Positions 54,181 to 63,566 of a stretch of 64,000 bases of DNA are shown piece by piece. The notes beneath the pieces were generated by a model. It had not been told where the DNA came from. It ran no database searches and saw only the letters and a program-made list of their open reading frames with translations. Source of the DNA: Flavobacteriales bacterium (GTDB lineage: Bacteria > Bacteroidota > Bacteroidia > Flavobacteriales_D > Crocinitomicaceae); NCBI GenBank assembly GCA_947454525.1, contig CANGJM010000006.1, forward strand, positions 94,138-158,137, read 5' to 3'. How positions within the stretch are numbered: position 1 is the stretch's first letter; each line of letters opens with the position of its first letter. The position numbers were made by a program, and so were the translations under genes.

Positions 54181-55308
54181 ATGGCCGGAATCTATGTGCA
54201 CATTCCTTTCTGCAAGAAACGATGTTCCTACTGCGATTTTCATTTTTCGACGACTTTCTCAAGTTATCGAGAGAAATTAATCGCAGCTATTTGTTCTGAA
54301 TTGGTCATCAGAAAGTCTGAATTACACTATGCCCTCGTTGAAACAGTATATTTCGGAGGAGGAACCCCAAGCCTTTTAACGAAGGAAGAGTTAGCAGCTA
54401 TTATGTCCACTATTCGTGAACATTTTGAACTGGCTGACTCTCCAGAAATCACCTTTGAGGTGAATCCAGATGATGCGACCACGGAAAACTTAGCGGATTG
54501 GAAAGCATTAGGCATCAACCGCTTGAGTATCGGATTACAGTCCTTTCAAGAAACGGATTTATCGTGGATGAATCGTTCTCATTCCACTCAGCAAGGTCAA
54601 ACGGCTGTTCGTTTAGCCCAAGTAATGGGCTTCGATAACATCAGCATTGATTTGATTTATGGTTTACCTGAACTTTCCAACGATCAGTGGGTCTCGCATT
54701 TGAATCAAGCCTTGAATTTAAACGTTCAACACATCTCTTCTTATTGCTTAACCATTGAACCAAAAACGGCTTTGAATGATTTTGTAGCGAAGGGAAAGTT
54801 GACTCGTCCAACAGAGGACCAACAAAGTGAACAATTCGAATTGCTAGTGAGTACACTCGCTCTTGCGGGATTTGAACAGTATGAAATTTCCAATTTCGCG
54901 AAGGATCAGAAATACGCAAAACACAATTCAGCCTACTGGAACTTTTCACCTTACTTAGGCGTTGGACCAAGTGCTCATTCCTTTAATGGTCAACAGCGCA
55001 GGTGGAACGTAGCAAACAACACGAAATATTACCAACACGTAGGAAAAAACCAAGATTGGTTTGAAGTAGAAATTCTATCAGAATCAGAAAAATGGAATGA
55101 GTATTTCCTCACCGGACTTCGCACCAAATGGGGAATATTAAAGAAGAACATCCAGGAAATGGGTGGTATGAGTTCAAGCGAGTTAACGTTAATGGATTCT
55201 TACGTGAAGTCTGAATGGATGATTGAAGCTGACGCTTCTTTTGTGTTAACAGAAAAAGGGAAACTTCAGGCCGACGGAATCGCCTCTTCTTTTTTTCGTG
55301 TGGATTAA
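54181..55308 (+). CDS. hemW: Radical SAM haem chaperone HemW (coproporphyrinogen oxidase-like)
   Basis: A 375-residue protein with N-terminal C11-x3-C15-x2-C18 in YVHIPFCKKRCSYCDF, the SAM-cluster motif. GGGTPSLL and LSIGLQSFQETDLSWMNRSH follow. HemW (formerly HemN-like) inserts haem into respiratory proteins, in contrast to coproporphyrinogen dehydrogenase HemN, which has a longer N-terminus; the missing N-terminal extension favours HemW. It overlaps the convergent ArsC-like gene by 4 bp. Confidence 0.93.
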   Translation: MAGIYVHIPFCKKRCSYCDFHFSTTFSSYREKLIAAICSELVIRKSELHYALVETVYFGGGTPSLLTKEELAAIMSTIREHFELADSPEITFEVNPDDATTENLADWKALGINRLSIGLQSFQETDLSWMNRSHSTQQGQTAVRLAQVMGFDNISIDLIYGLPELSNDQWVSHLNQALNLNVQHISSYCLTIEPKTALNDFVAKGKLTRPTEDQQSEQFELLVSTLALAGFEQYEISNFAKDQKYAKHNSAYWNFSPYLGVGPSAHSFNGQQRRWNVANNTKYYQHVGKNQDWFEVEILSESEKWNEYFLTGLRTKWGILKKNIQEMGGMSSSELTLMDSYVKSEWMIEADASFVLTEKGKLQADGIASSFFRVD

Positions 55309-55625
55309 GCTTCTAGTTTTCCGATGAAAATGCTGTTTCCATCTATACGAACTGGACGCTTCAGAAAGGTGTATTCGTCAATAATAAATTGACGCATTTC
55401 AGCTTCAGAAAGATTTTTATCTTTCAATCCTAAGGTCTTGTATTTAATTGCTCGTTTGGAAAACAGGGCCTCGTAAGACCCTGCTAATTCCTTCATGAAA
55501 TCCAAGTCTTTCGCTTCGATTCCCTGTGTTTTGATATCAATGATTTCATAGTCGGAGGTATCCGAAAATGCTTTTAACAGTTTGCGACAATTGTCACAGG
55601 TATTTAATTGATAAATTCGTTTCAT
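55305..55625 (-). CDS. ArsC/Spx-family thioredoxin-fold protein
   Basis: From ATG 55625 the protein is 106 residues with YQLNTCDNCRK, giving a CxxC (C10 and C13) in an ArsC/Spx-like fold, and later YTFLKRPVRI resembling the substrate helix of that family (FLKRPIV-type). It could be a monothiol/dithiol reductase or a regulator; a true arsenate reductase would need an additional cysteine pattern I do not see. The start overlaps the bacilliredoxin stop (TAATG), so the pair is co-translated. ATG 55631 is less likely. Confidence 0.86.
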   Translation of the reverse strand: MKRIYQLNTCDNCRKLLKAFSDTSDYEIIDIKTQGIEAKDLDFMKELAGSYEALFSKRAIKYKTLGLKDKNLSEAEMRQFIIDEYTFLKRPVRIDGNSIFIGKLEA

Positions 55626-56038
55626 TAACAAAACTCATCATACGCTGCAGCAAGATTCGCAGCAATCATTTGTGCACTTCCGCCTTCGATGTGATGACGC
55701 TCTAAGAAATGAACTAACTTACCGTCTTTGAATAAGGCAATGGATGGTGAAGATGGAGGATAAGGCAAGAAGTATTTTCTCGCTTGCGCCACTGCATCCG
55801 TATCAACACCTGCAAATACAGTTGTTAATTTGTTTGGGAATTTATCGTGGTGAAGGGACAACTTTACTCCAGGACGCATATTTCCAGCAGCACAGCCACA
55901 AACAGAGTTAACAACGACTAACATTGTTCCGCTAGTTTCGTTAATTGCTTGATCTACTTCTGCACTATTTGTCATTTGTTCAAACCCAACACTCGTTAGG
56001 TCGTCTTTCATTGGTTGTACTAATTCTGGTGGATACAT
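55625..56038 (-). CDS. BrxA/BrxB-family bacilliredoxin
   Basis: A 137-residue thioredoxin-fold protein with C47-G48-C49, the CGC active site of YphP/YqiW proteins, within VVVNSVCGCAAGNMRPG. In Firmicutes these proteins remove bacillithiol from proteins; members are frequent in Bacteroidota, where the thiol may be bacillithiol as well, but I cannot infer it here. It forms a two-gene operon with the ArsC/Spx-like gene. Confidence 0.92.
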   Translation of the reverse strand: MYPPELVQPMKDDLTSVGFEQMTNSAEVDQAINETSGTMLVVVNSVCGCAAGNMRPGVKLSLHHDKFPNKLTTVFAGVDTDAVAQARKYFLPYPPSSPSIALFKDGKLVHFLERHHIEGGSAQMIAANLAAAYDEFC

Positions 56039-56057
56039 TTTTTCCGATTTTAGATTA

Positions 56058-56065
56058 CAAAATTA
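56058..56065 (-). promoter_or_regulatory. -7 promoter element for the bacilliredoxin operon
   Basis: Minus-strand TAATTTTG, a full TAnnTTTG match, 19 nt before ATG 56038. Confidence 0.5.
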
Positions 56066-56097
56066 CGGATAAGAATCAATTCTTCTTAAAACCTGGA

Positions 56098-57021
56098 TTA
56101 GTTTCTTTTGGAAAGTAAGGCAAGAATTTCCTCAGGAGAAATATAGAAACCTTTTCCTTTTTTAATTCGACCCAATGCAGTCATGCCAAAGTGCTGAAGA
56201 AACTTAGAACTGTTCGCGTTTTCATTCCAAAACAGTAGAAATGATTTGGTCATCGCATAATTTTTTGCTTGTGGGACAACGGCCATTGCGAAGTAATCAC
56301 AATAAAGCTGTTTTGGGAAAATCACTTTGCGTTTTTTCATCTGAGCGAGCAGTTTATTCTTGGAATAGGCACTGTACTTTAGTAAAAGTAATTGTGTGCT
56401 TGCGGTACTGTCTGTCCCCTCTTGATAAGCGATGCGGTGGTCTTTCAATCCACGGAGCCAATCCTTTAATTCCTTTTGATTGTTACCCTGTTTCTTTTGA
56501 AACTGATAACGTACATGCGCTTTAAAAACGTCCACTGAAGCTAAATCTGGACTAGTCCATAAATAATCGGAACTTAATTCCCTATATGTGGAAGGCTTAT
56601 CCAAACTATCCTTCAAATAACTAATGACAAATGGATCCTTTCCGACCAAAAACCAATTGTTTTGAATCTGTTTCAGCTCGGATAATTCACCGTCAGAAAA
56701 TCCATTTTGCACAGGTTGAAATGCTTGATTCTCCAAAGCTTTTATCCCAAGTAGTGACTGTACAAATACCAAATCGATGTTTGTGTTGAATCCATCTTTC
56801 TTCAAGCGGTATTGAATGGAATCTGCACGCATGTGAATGATTTCAATCGCAACTTTTTCTTTTTTCGACAATTCCGCAAAGAATTTAGCGTCTTTTGGGT
56901 AGAGAAAATCAGAGGCAATAACCAATTTTTTGTGCGCTAAGGGCTGGGCTTCATCAATCGAACATGCGAAAAGGCTAGCAACTAACACGACCAACAACAA
57001 GAAATCTTTGATTCTATCCAC
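56098..57021 (-). CDS. FbpA-like solute-binding lipoprotein, orphan
   Basis: A 307-residue protein with GTG start at 57021, a signal peptide and lipobox (VASLFACS), and a type II periplasmic-binding fold. [17 protein letters not shown] at the N-terminus, DLVFVQS and [19 protein letters not shown] resemble ferric-iron-binding proteins of the FbpA type. No permease or ATPase is nearby. The start overlaps the mutS stop by 8 bp, so it may be co-transcribed. Possible ligand is unknown; iron or a similar metal or small anion is inference. Confidence 0.82.
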   Translation of the reverse strand: MDRIKDFLLLVVLVASLFACSIDEAQPLAHKKLVIASDFLYPKDAKFFAELSKKEKVAIEIIHMRADSIQYRLKKDGFNTNIDLVFVQSLLGIKALENQAFQPVQNGFSDGELSELKQIQNNWFLVGKDPFVISYLKDSLDKPSTYRELSSDYLWTSPDLASVDVFKAHVRYQFQKKQGNNQKELKDWLRGLKDHRIAYQEGTDSTASTQLLLLKYSAYSKNKLLAQMKKRKVIFPKQLYCDYFAMAVVPQAKNYAMTKSFLLFWNENANSSKFLQHFGMTALGRIKKGKGFYISPEEILALLSKRN

Positions 57022-59650
57022 CTGTTAATTTTTTGATTTCATTTAATTTCATCAACGCTTCTACAGGTGTCAATGTGTTGATGTCAATTCCGATTAATTC
57101 TTCATGAATCTGCTCTAAAACAGGATCGTTTAACTGGAAAAAGCTCAATTGCATGTTGGGGTCTTTGTCCTTCTTGCTTTTTGTCTTTCCGCCGCTAGAT
57201 CCAACATGTGCATGAGAGAATTCGAGGTCTTTCAATACTTGCTCTGCTCTTTTCAATACCATTGGGGGCATTCCTGCCATACGCGCCACATGGATTCCAA
57301 AGGAGTGCGCACTGCCACCTGGTGTTAATTTCCTCAAAAATAGAACACGGTCTCCAAGTTCCTTCACGGATACATTGTAATTGCGAATGCGTCCAAAACT
57401 TTTACTCATTTCATTTAACTCGTGGTAATGCGTAGCAAATAAGGTTTTGCATTTTGCTTTCGCGTTTTCATGGATGAATTCTGCAATTGACCATGCAATA
57501 GAGATTCCATCATAGGTACTCGTTCCTCTTCCAATTTCATCTAGTAAAATCAAACTGCGAGGCGAGATATTATTCAAAATACTAGCTGTTTCATTCATTT
57601 CCACCATGAAGGTTGATTCTCCAGAAGAAATATTATCCGAAGCTCCAACGCGCGTGAAAACTTTGTCGATTAATCCGATTTTTGCGGCATCAGCCGGAAC
57701 GAAACAACCCATTTGTGCCATTAACACGATGAGTGCTGTTTGACGAAGAATCGCACTTTTACCACTCATATTCGGACCAGTGATCATGATGATTTGTTGG
57801 TCATTGTTATCGAGTAGGACGTCGTTAGCGATGTAGCTTTCTCCTACCGGAAGTCTACGCTCAATTACCGGATGACGTCCGTTTTTGATGTCTAAAACAA
57901 AACTTTCGTTGATTTCTGGACGGACATACTTATTTTCATTTGCTGTTTGCGCAAAGGAGTACAAACAATCCAAACGCGCAATGAGCAAAGCATTGTGTTG
58001 AATAGGCTGAATGTAATCTGCCATACTGAAGACAAGGTCCTGAAATAATTTGTATTCAATCGCATGGATTTTTTCCTCCGCTCCGAGAATTTTCCCCTCG
58101 TATTCTTTCAGTTCTTCGGTGATGTATCGTTCCGCATTGACGAGTGTCTGCTTTCGAATCCATTCCTCGGGAACTTTGTCTTTGTGGGTATTTCGTACTT
58201 CAATGAAATATCCGAAGACATTGTTGAAGGCAATTTTTAAACTAGGTATTCCTGTACGCTTCGATTCCCGTTCTTGTATTTGTTCGAGGTAATCTTTTCC
58301 GTTGAATGAAATTTCACGAAGTTCATCTAACTCTGTATGAAAACCTGATCGGATGATCATTCCTTTTCCAACTTGCGCAACCGGTTCATCGCAAAGTGTT
58401 TTGTCGATCAAATCGATTAAACTCTGACACGCATTCATTTGCTCCGTCAGTTTTTTCAAGGAAACTAAATCGCCGTCCTTCAGTAGTTCCTTAATGGGAT
58501 CAATTTGCATCAATGTTCGACGCAAATGCATGACTTCCTTAGGATTGACTTTCCCAACGGCTACTTTAGAAATCAACCGTTCTAAATCACCAATTTCTTT
58601 TAGTCGCTGTCCAATTTCGTAGCTTATTTCGGGATGCCCCACCAAATAGTCTACAATGTCTAAGCGTTCTTCAATGGGTTTTTGGTCTTTTAAAGGCAAA
58701 ACAATCCATCGTTTCATTTGACGTCCACCCATAGGAGTCAAGGTGTGATCTAAGACATCGGAAAGGGTGACTGCATTTTCATTGGTAGAATAAATCAATT
58801 CGAGGTTTCGAACGGTAAATCGATCGAGCCAAACGTATTTTTCTTCTTCGATTCTTGAAATCGTCGAAATGTGTCCCAAACGATGGTGTTGGTTTTCGTT
58901 CAAATAATGAAACACGGCACCAGCGGCAACAATGGCTGCGGATAATCCTTCAATCCCAAAACCCTTTAATGATTTTGTGCCAAAATGTTTCGTGAGCATT
59001 TCATTCGCGTACTCACTGGTATATACCCAATCCTCCACCCGAAACGTAAAATGATTTTCGCCGAACTGCTGTTCGAAATCCGTTCGCTTGTTTTTTTGGT
59101 AGATAATTTCGGTTGGTTCGAAGCCACTTATGAGCTTGTCGATGTATTCTTTGTTTCCTTGTGCCACCAAAAATTCTCCTGTGGAAACGTCTAAAAATGC
59201 GATGCCAATTGACGCTTTTTCAAAATGGATTGCACAAAGGAAATTATTTCGGGATTGCTCGAGTACCTGATCGTTAAAGGAAACGCCAGGAGTTACCAAT
59301 TCCGTCACGCCACGTTTGACAATGGTTTTTGTCATTTTAGGATCTTCCAACTGGTCGCAAATCGCTACACGCTGTCCAGCTCGGACAAGTTTCGGTAAAT
59401 ACGTATCCAAGGAATGGTGAGGAAATCCAGCTAATTCAATTTCTGTTGCCGAACCACTTCCGCGTTTTGTCAGAATTATACCCAAAATGCGCGATGTTTT
59501 TATCGCATCTTCCCCAAATGTTTCGTAAAAATCTCCCACACGAAACAACAACAAAGCTTCCGGATGTCGGGCTTTAATTTGATTGTATTGTTTCATCAAA
59601 GGCGTTTCTGCGACGACTTTCTCTGTGTTCGTTTTTGACAAGTTGGGCAA
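57014..59650 (-). CDS. mutS: DNA mismatch repair protein MutS, TTG start
   Basis: Recognises mismatches as a dimer. The 878-residue protein has the N-terminal mismatch-recognition motif GDFYETFG, where F and E contact the mispaired base, and the C-terminal ATPase with [13 protein letters not shown] (near residue 624), [14 protein letters not shown] and FATHYHEL. An in-frame stop precedes the N-terminus and no ATG is available before [10 protein letters not shown], so TTG 59650 or TTG 59641 is used. It is followed by a coupled lipoprotein gene. Confidence 0.95.
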   Translation of the reverse strand: MPNLSKTNTEKVVAETPLMKQYNQIKARHPEALLLFRVGDFYETFGEDAIKTSRILGIILTKRGSGSATEIELAGFPHHSLDTYLPKLVRAGQRVAICDQLEDPKMTKTIVKRGVTELVTPGVSFNDQVLEQSRNNFLCAIHFEKASIGIAFLDVSTGEFLVAQGNKEYIDKLISGFEPTEIIYQKNKRTDFEQQFGENHFTFRVEDWVYTSEYANEMLTKHFGTKSLKGFGIEGLSAAIVAAGAVFHYLNENQHHRLGHISTISRIEEEKYVWLDRFTVRNLELIYSTNENAVTLSDVLDHTLTPMGGRQMKRWIVLPLKDQKPIEERLDIVDYLVGHPEISYEIGQRLKEIGDLERLISKVAVGKVNPKEVMHLRRTLMQIDPIKELLKDGDLVSLKKLTEQMNACQSLIDLIDKTLCDEPVAQVGKGMIIRSGFHTELDELREISFNGKDYLEQIQERESKRTGIPSLKIAFNNVFGYFIEVRNTHKDKVPEEWIRKQTLVNAERYITEELKEYEGKILGAEEKIHAIEYKLFQDLVFSMADYIQPIQHNALLIARLDCLYSFAQTANENKYVRPEINESFVLDIKNGRHPVIERRLPVGESYIANDVLLDNNDQQIIMITGPNMSGKSAILRQTALIVLMAQMGCFVPADAAKIGLIDKVFTRVGASDNISSGESTFMVEMNETASILNNISPRSLILLDEIGRGTSTYDGISIAWSIAEFIHENAKAKCKTLFATHYHELNEMSKSFGRIRNYNVSVKELGDRVLFLRKLTPGGSAHSFGIHVARMAGMPPMVLKRAEQVLKDLEFSHAHVGSSGGKTKSKKDKDPNMQLSFFQLNDPVLEQIHEELIGIDINTLTPVEALMKLNEIKKLTGG

Positions 59651-59729
59651 TTTAAAATTGGAATTTAAAATTAGGAATTTTTATGTGGTCTTCTACACCT
59701 ATTTCCAAGAACATTTTAACAATTACTCT

Positions 59730-59737
59730 TAACTTTG
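59730..59737 (+). promoter_or_regulatory. -7 promoter element for the TrmH-type methyltransferase gene
   Basis: TAACTTTG, a full TAnnTTTG match, 7 nt before ATG 59745. The predicted message is nearly leaderless. Confidence 0.55.
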
Positions 59738-59744
59738 ATTCAAG

Positions 59745-60290
59745 ATGAGCACTGAATCAAAAAACAAAAAATTAAAGCTTTGGGAACTGAACCGCGTTTC
59801 GGACGAAGTGTATAAAGAACAAGCGAAAAACCCGATCGTTATTGTTTTGGACGACATTCGCTCCTTGAATAACATCGGTTCTTTTTTTCGTACTGCTGAT
59901 GCATTTAATGTGGAGAAAATTTACCTCTGTGGAATATGTGCTTGTCCACCTCATCGAGATATCCACAAAACAGCCCTTGGAGCAACGGAAACAGTTGCCT
60001 GGGAATACCGTTCGGATATTCTTGAGTTAACCTCCGAATTGAAACAACAAGGCTATGCCGTTTGTACGGTGGAACAAACCGAAGAAACGACTATGCTGCA
60101 GGACATTCATGCCTTACCGGATGAAAAGTTTGCCCTCGTTTTTGGAAACGAAGTAAATGGCGTAAATCAGCAGGTAATCGATGCTTCCAATTATGTCATT
60201 GAAATTCCCCAATTTGGAACCAAGCACAGTTTAAACGTCAGTGTTTGTGCAGGAATTGTCATGTGGGAATTTTGTAAACGCTACATCTAG
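59745..60290 (+). CDS. TrmH/SpoU-family RNA methyltransferase
   Basis: A 181-residue SPOUT methyltransferase that probably 2'-O-methylates tRNA or rRNA. SpoU motifs are NNIGSFFRTADAF (motif 1), LVFGNEVNGVN (motif 2) and IPQFGTKHSLNVSVCAG (motif 3, SAM knot). It lacks an N-terminal substrate-binding extension of the large RlmB type. The next gene starts 6 bp later. RNA target cannot be told from sequence. Confidence 0.93.
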   Translation: MSTESKNKKLKLWELNRVSDEVYKEQAKNPIVIVLDDIRSLNNIGSFFRTADAFNVEKIYLCGICACPPHRDIHKTALGATETVAWEYRSDILELTSELKQQGYAVCTVEQTEETTMLQDIHALPDEKFALVFGNEVNGVNQQVIDASNYVIEIPQFGTKHSLNVSVCAGIVMWEFCKRYI

Positions 60291-60296
60291 ATCGAC

Positions 60297-61697
60297 ATGA
60301 AACAGTTCGTTTTTATTTCTTGCCTTTTCCTTATCGGAAGCTTTTCAGCTCAAGAAATAAAAAATGTGCGTTTGTTAGATCATTGGTATTCAGATACCAT
60401 CATGACGAGTTCGAGTCAGGTGCGATTCAGTAGTTGCTGGGCTTTTGTGCAAAACGGAAAGGAATATGCTGTCATTGGATCCACGGAAGGCGCACATATT
60501 TTTGAGCTGACAGACCAAGATAGTTTGCGTTTCGTGGACTTTGTTCCTGGACGTTTTCAGTCCGCTCAAGCCATTACACGCGAGTACAAACACTACCAAA
60601 ATTACTTGTACGCTGTGTGCGATGAAGGCCCGAGTAGTCTTCAAATCATGGATGTATCGTACTTGCCCGATTCTGTGCACCTCGTTGCTGACTTACAAGA
60701 TCAGTTTTTCGGAAAATCACACAATCTATTCGTCGATTCCGCAAATGCATTACTTTATTTGACCTTGGTCAATCCGATTGTCAATGGAAATGAACTTGGC
60801 ATCATCCCCTTGCGTGTTTATTCTTTGTCCAATCCGATACTTCCAACGCTACTTTGGGAAGGACCAAACGATATTCCGGAGGTTCATGATCTTTACGTGA
60901 AGAACAATCGTGCGATTTTAAATTGCGGATTTGATGGCCTGCGGACCTATGATTTTAGCAATCCAAGCAATCCGGTTTATGTGAACAATTTGACCTTCTA
61001 TCCACAACAAGGGTACAATCACCAAGGATGGTTGAGTCCGGATGAAAGCACCTATGTTTTTGCCGATGAAACTGCCGGATTACCGATAAAAAAATGTCAA
61101 GTGTCAGCGAACGGACAACTACAAGTCCAACAGTTTTTTGGAACAGAGAACGCCCCTTATCCCAAAACACCTCATAACATTCACATCACCAATGAGTTTG
61201 CGTTTGTGGCATACTATAATGACGGACTTCGGATTTTTGATTTACGTAAGAATCCACCCGCGGAAATAGGCATTTATGACACGTATATCGATAATGCCCA
61301 AACGAATGGTTTTTCCATGTGGGGAGCGTGGGGAATCCATGCATTATTGCCCAGTGAACGCATTTTAATTTCGGACCGAAACAATGGATTCTTTTTATTC
61401 GAATTCGACCGTTCGAAGTTCTTGACGCCAAGTACCGAACACGTGCAATTGTATCCGAATCCATCTTCTGTTGGAGAGGAAGTGTACATCCGATTACCGA
61501 ATGATGAGGTATCAGCATTCAGTGTAAACATCTTAGATGCGAACGGAAACCTTGTCGCTGATTTTCACATTACGCAGCAATCATATGCGACTTTACCCAT
61601 GGAATTAGCAGCAGGCTGTTACTTTGTTCGTGTAACATGGGCCAACTATCTTGGGGAGAGTCAGACAGAAATGTTAAAGTGGATTAAATACGATTAA
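60297..61697 (+). CDS. Secreted beta-propeller protein (choice-of-anchor B), T9SS sorting domain
   Basis: A 466-residue protein with signal peptide (QFVFISCLFLIGSFSAQ), a propeller-like body with repeats of the LVIP type (SLRFVDFVPGRFQSAQ, GLRTYDFSNPSNPVYV, GLRIFDLRKNPPAEIGIYDT) and a T9SS domain beginning near residue 380 (VQLYPNPSSVGEEVYIR). Such propellers are named choice-of-anchor B. Located after a methyltransferase with 6 bp spacing, but functional linkage is unlikely. It ends 4 bp into lysS (convergent). Confidence 0.85.
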   Translation: MKQFVFISCLFLIGSFSAQEIKNVRLLDHWYSDTIMTSSSQVRFSSCWAFVQNGKEYAVIGSTEGAHIFELTDQDSLRFVDFVPGRFQSAQAITREYKHYQNYLYAVCDEGPSSLQIMDVSYLPDSVHLVADLQDQFFGKSHNLFVDSANALLYLTLVNPIVNGNELGIIPLRVYSLSNPILPTLLWEGPNDIPEVHDLYVKNNRAILNCGFDGLRTYDFSNPSNPVYVNNLTFYPQQGYNHQGWLSPDESTYVFADETAGLPIKKCQVSANGQLQVQQFFGTENAPYPKTPHNIHITNEFAFVAYYNDGLRIFDLRKNPPAEIGIYDTYIDNAQTNGFSMWGAWGIHALLPSERILISDRNNGFFLFEFDRSKFLTPSTEHVQLYPNPSSVGEEVYIRLPNDEVSAFSVNILDANGNLVADFHITQQSYATLPMELAAGCYFVRVTWANYLGESQTEMLKWIKYD

Positions 61698-63400
61698 ACC
61701 AGACGAATGTAAAGAGTCTCATTCTCTTTACTCACCTTCAACAAGTTGTTTTTCGTCAACGTTTTTACACTGTTGTCCCAAACTTTATTACTCATTTCAG
61801 CAAATTGAGCCCTCAAGTCAGGCAAAACGGATTCTCCTTGTTTTTGCATTGCTGCGAAAATGGCTTGTTCGTTTTCGTTGAGTTCGATTTTCACACTTTT
61901 CGTTTCCGGTCTCATTTGTGGGAAGAACAAAATCTCTTGGATCGATGCGTTGTTGGTTAAGTACATAATCAAACGGTCCATTCCGATGCCAAGTCCACTT
62001 GTTGGCGGCATACCGTATTCCAATGCGCGTAAGAAATCTTGGTCGATAAACATCGCCTCATCATCTCCTTTTTCTTGCAAACGAAGTTGCTCTTCGAAAC
62101 GTTCGCGTTGATCAATCGGATCATTTAATTCGGAGTATGCATTAGCAACCTCTTTTCCGCAAACCATTAATTCAAAGCGCTCCGTTAATTCAGGATTATC
62201 GCGGTGAACTTTACACAAGGGAGACATTTCTTTTGGATAGTCTGTGATGAATGTTGGTTGAATGTAATTTCCTTCGCATTTTGCGCCGAAAATCTCATCA
62301 ATTAATTTCCCTTTCCCCATGGTTTCATCAACAGCGATACCCATTCCTTTTGCCGCAGCAAATAGTTCCTCCTCCGATTTACCATCGATGTCGAATCCGG
62401 TGAAATCAATAATGGATTGACGCATGGTTACGCGTTTGTACGGCGCACGGAAATCAATGTGGTGCTCACCAAAAGTAGCTTCTGTTTTTCCATTCACGCT
62501 CATCGCGCAATGTTCCAACAGACGCTCGGTGAAGTCCATCATCCAATTGTAGTCTTTGTAGGAAACGTAAATTTCCATTGCCGTAAATTCCGGATTGTGC
62601 GTACGGTCCATTCCTTCATTTCTAAAGTTTTTAGAGAACTCGTATACGCCATCAAATCCACCGACAATTAAGCGTTTTAAATACAATTCATTGGCAATTC
62701 GCATGTATAAAGGAATGTCCAAGGCGTTGTGATGTGTGATAAATGGTCTTGCAGATGCTCCGCCAGGAATTGCTTGTAGAATCGGCGTTTCAACTTCCAT
62801 ATAGCCAGCTTCGTTAAAAAAGTGACGCATGGCGTTGAATAATTTTGTTCGTTTCACAAACACTTCTTTCACGTGTGGATTTACGACTAAATCAACATAA
62901 CGTTGACGGTAGCGCAATTCCGGATCGGTAAATGCATCGTGTACGTTTCCATCCGTATCCGTTTTTGGAAGAGGAAGTGGACGTAGGGATTTACTCAACA
63001 CAGTAAAGGAATGTACGTGAACAGAAATTTCACCTACCTGTGTTTTGAAAACACGTCCTTTTACACCAATAAAATCGCCTAAATCGAGCAATTTTTTGAA
63101 GACTTCGTTGTAAAGCGTTTTGTCTTCATCCGGACAAATTTCGTCGCGGTTAAAGTACACTTGAATTCTTCCTGAAGCATCTTGTAATTCAGCGAACGAT
63201 GCTTTCCCCATGATGCGTTGGGACATCATTCTTCCTGCCAAACAAACTTCCTTTCCGTCTTCAAAATCCTGCTTCAGGTTGTGTGCATACGCATCTACGG
63301 GATACAAAGCAGCTGGATAAGGGTCGATGCCCAAATCACGTAATTTTTGAAGGGATTCTCTTCTCAGGATTTCCTGTTCAGAAAGTTCGATATGACTCAT
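61694..63400 (-). CDS. lysS: Lysyl-tRNA synthetase, class II
   Basis: Charges tRNA(Lys). From ATG 63400 it is 568 residues: an OB-fold anticodon-binding domain (GRMMSQRIMGKASFAELQDASGRIQVYFN), and the class II core with motif 1 (FNEAGYMEVETPILQ), motif 2 (FSKNFRNEGMDRTHNPEFTAMEIY) and motif 3 (GLGIGMDRLIMYL). It is longer than usual by a C-terminal extension of about 70 residues after motif 3. The upstream ATG at 63433 is excluded because the -7 element lies between. Confidence 0.95.
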   Translation of the reverse strand: MSHIELSEQEILRRESLQKLRDLGIDPYPAALYPVDAYAHNLKQDFEDGKEVCLAGRMMSQRIMGKASFAELQDASGRIQVYFNRDEICPDEDKTLYNEVFKKLLDLGDFIGVKGRVFKTQVGEISVHVHSFTVLSKSLRPLPLPKTDTDGNVHDAFTDPELRYRQRYVDLVVNPHVKEVFVKRTKLFNAMRHFFNEAGYMEVETPILQAIPGGASARPFITHHNALDIPLYMRIANELYLKRLIVGGFDGVYEFSKNFRNEGMDRTHNPEFTAMEIYVSYKDYNWMMDFTERLLEHCAMSVNGKTEATFGEHHIDFRAPYKRVTMRQSIIDFTGFDIDGKSEEELFAAAKGMGIAVDETMGKGKLIDEIFGAKCEGNYIQPTFITDYPKEMSPLCKVHRDNPELTERFELMVCGKEVANAYSELNDPIDQRERFEEQLRLQEKGDDEAMFIDQDFLRALEYGMPPTSGLGIGMDRLIMYLTNNASIQEILFFPQMRPETKSVKIELNENEQAIFAAMQKQGESVLPDLRAQFAEMSNKVWDNSVKTLTKNNLLKVSKENETLYIRLV

Positions 63401-63419
63401 TGGATTTGAATTAAGACTA

Positions 63420-63427
63420 CAAAGATA
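63420..63427 (-). promoter_or_regulatory. -7 promoter element for lysS
   Basis: Minus-strand TATCTTTG, a full TAnnTTTG match, 19 nt before ATG 63400. It lies downstream of the alternative ATG 63433 and so decides the start. Confidence 0.6.
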
Positions 63428-63566
63428 AGTCATCTCATGAAAATTACTAATTCCTGCTCCGGAATTGGCATAAAATTAATGTGACAAACTGACAAATACG
63501 CGTTCATAAGTACGCTTCGAAGCAGTGAATCGAAAGTCAATCTAATCCTATCTTCGTCATACAACT

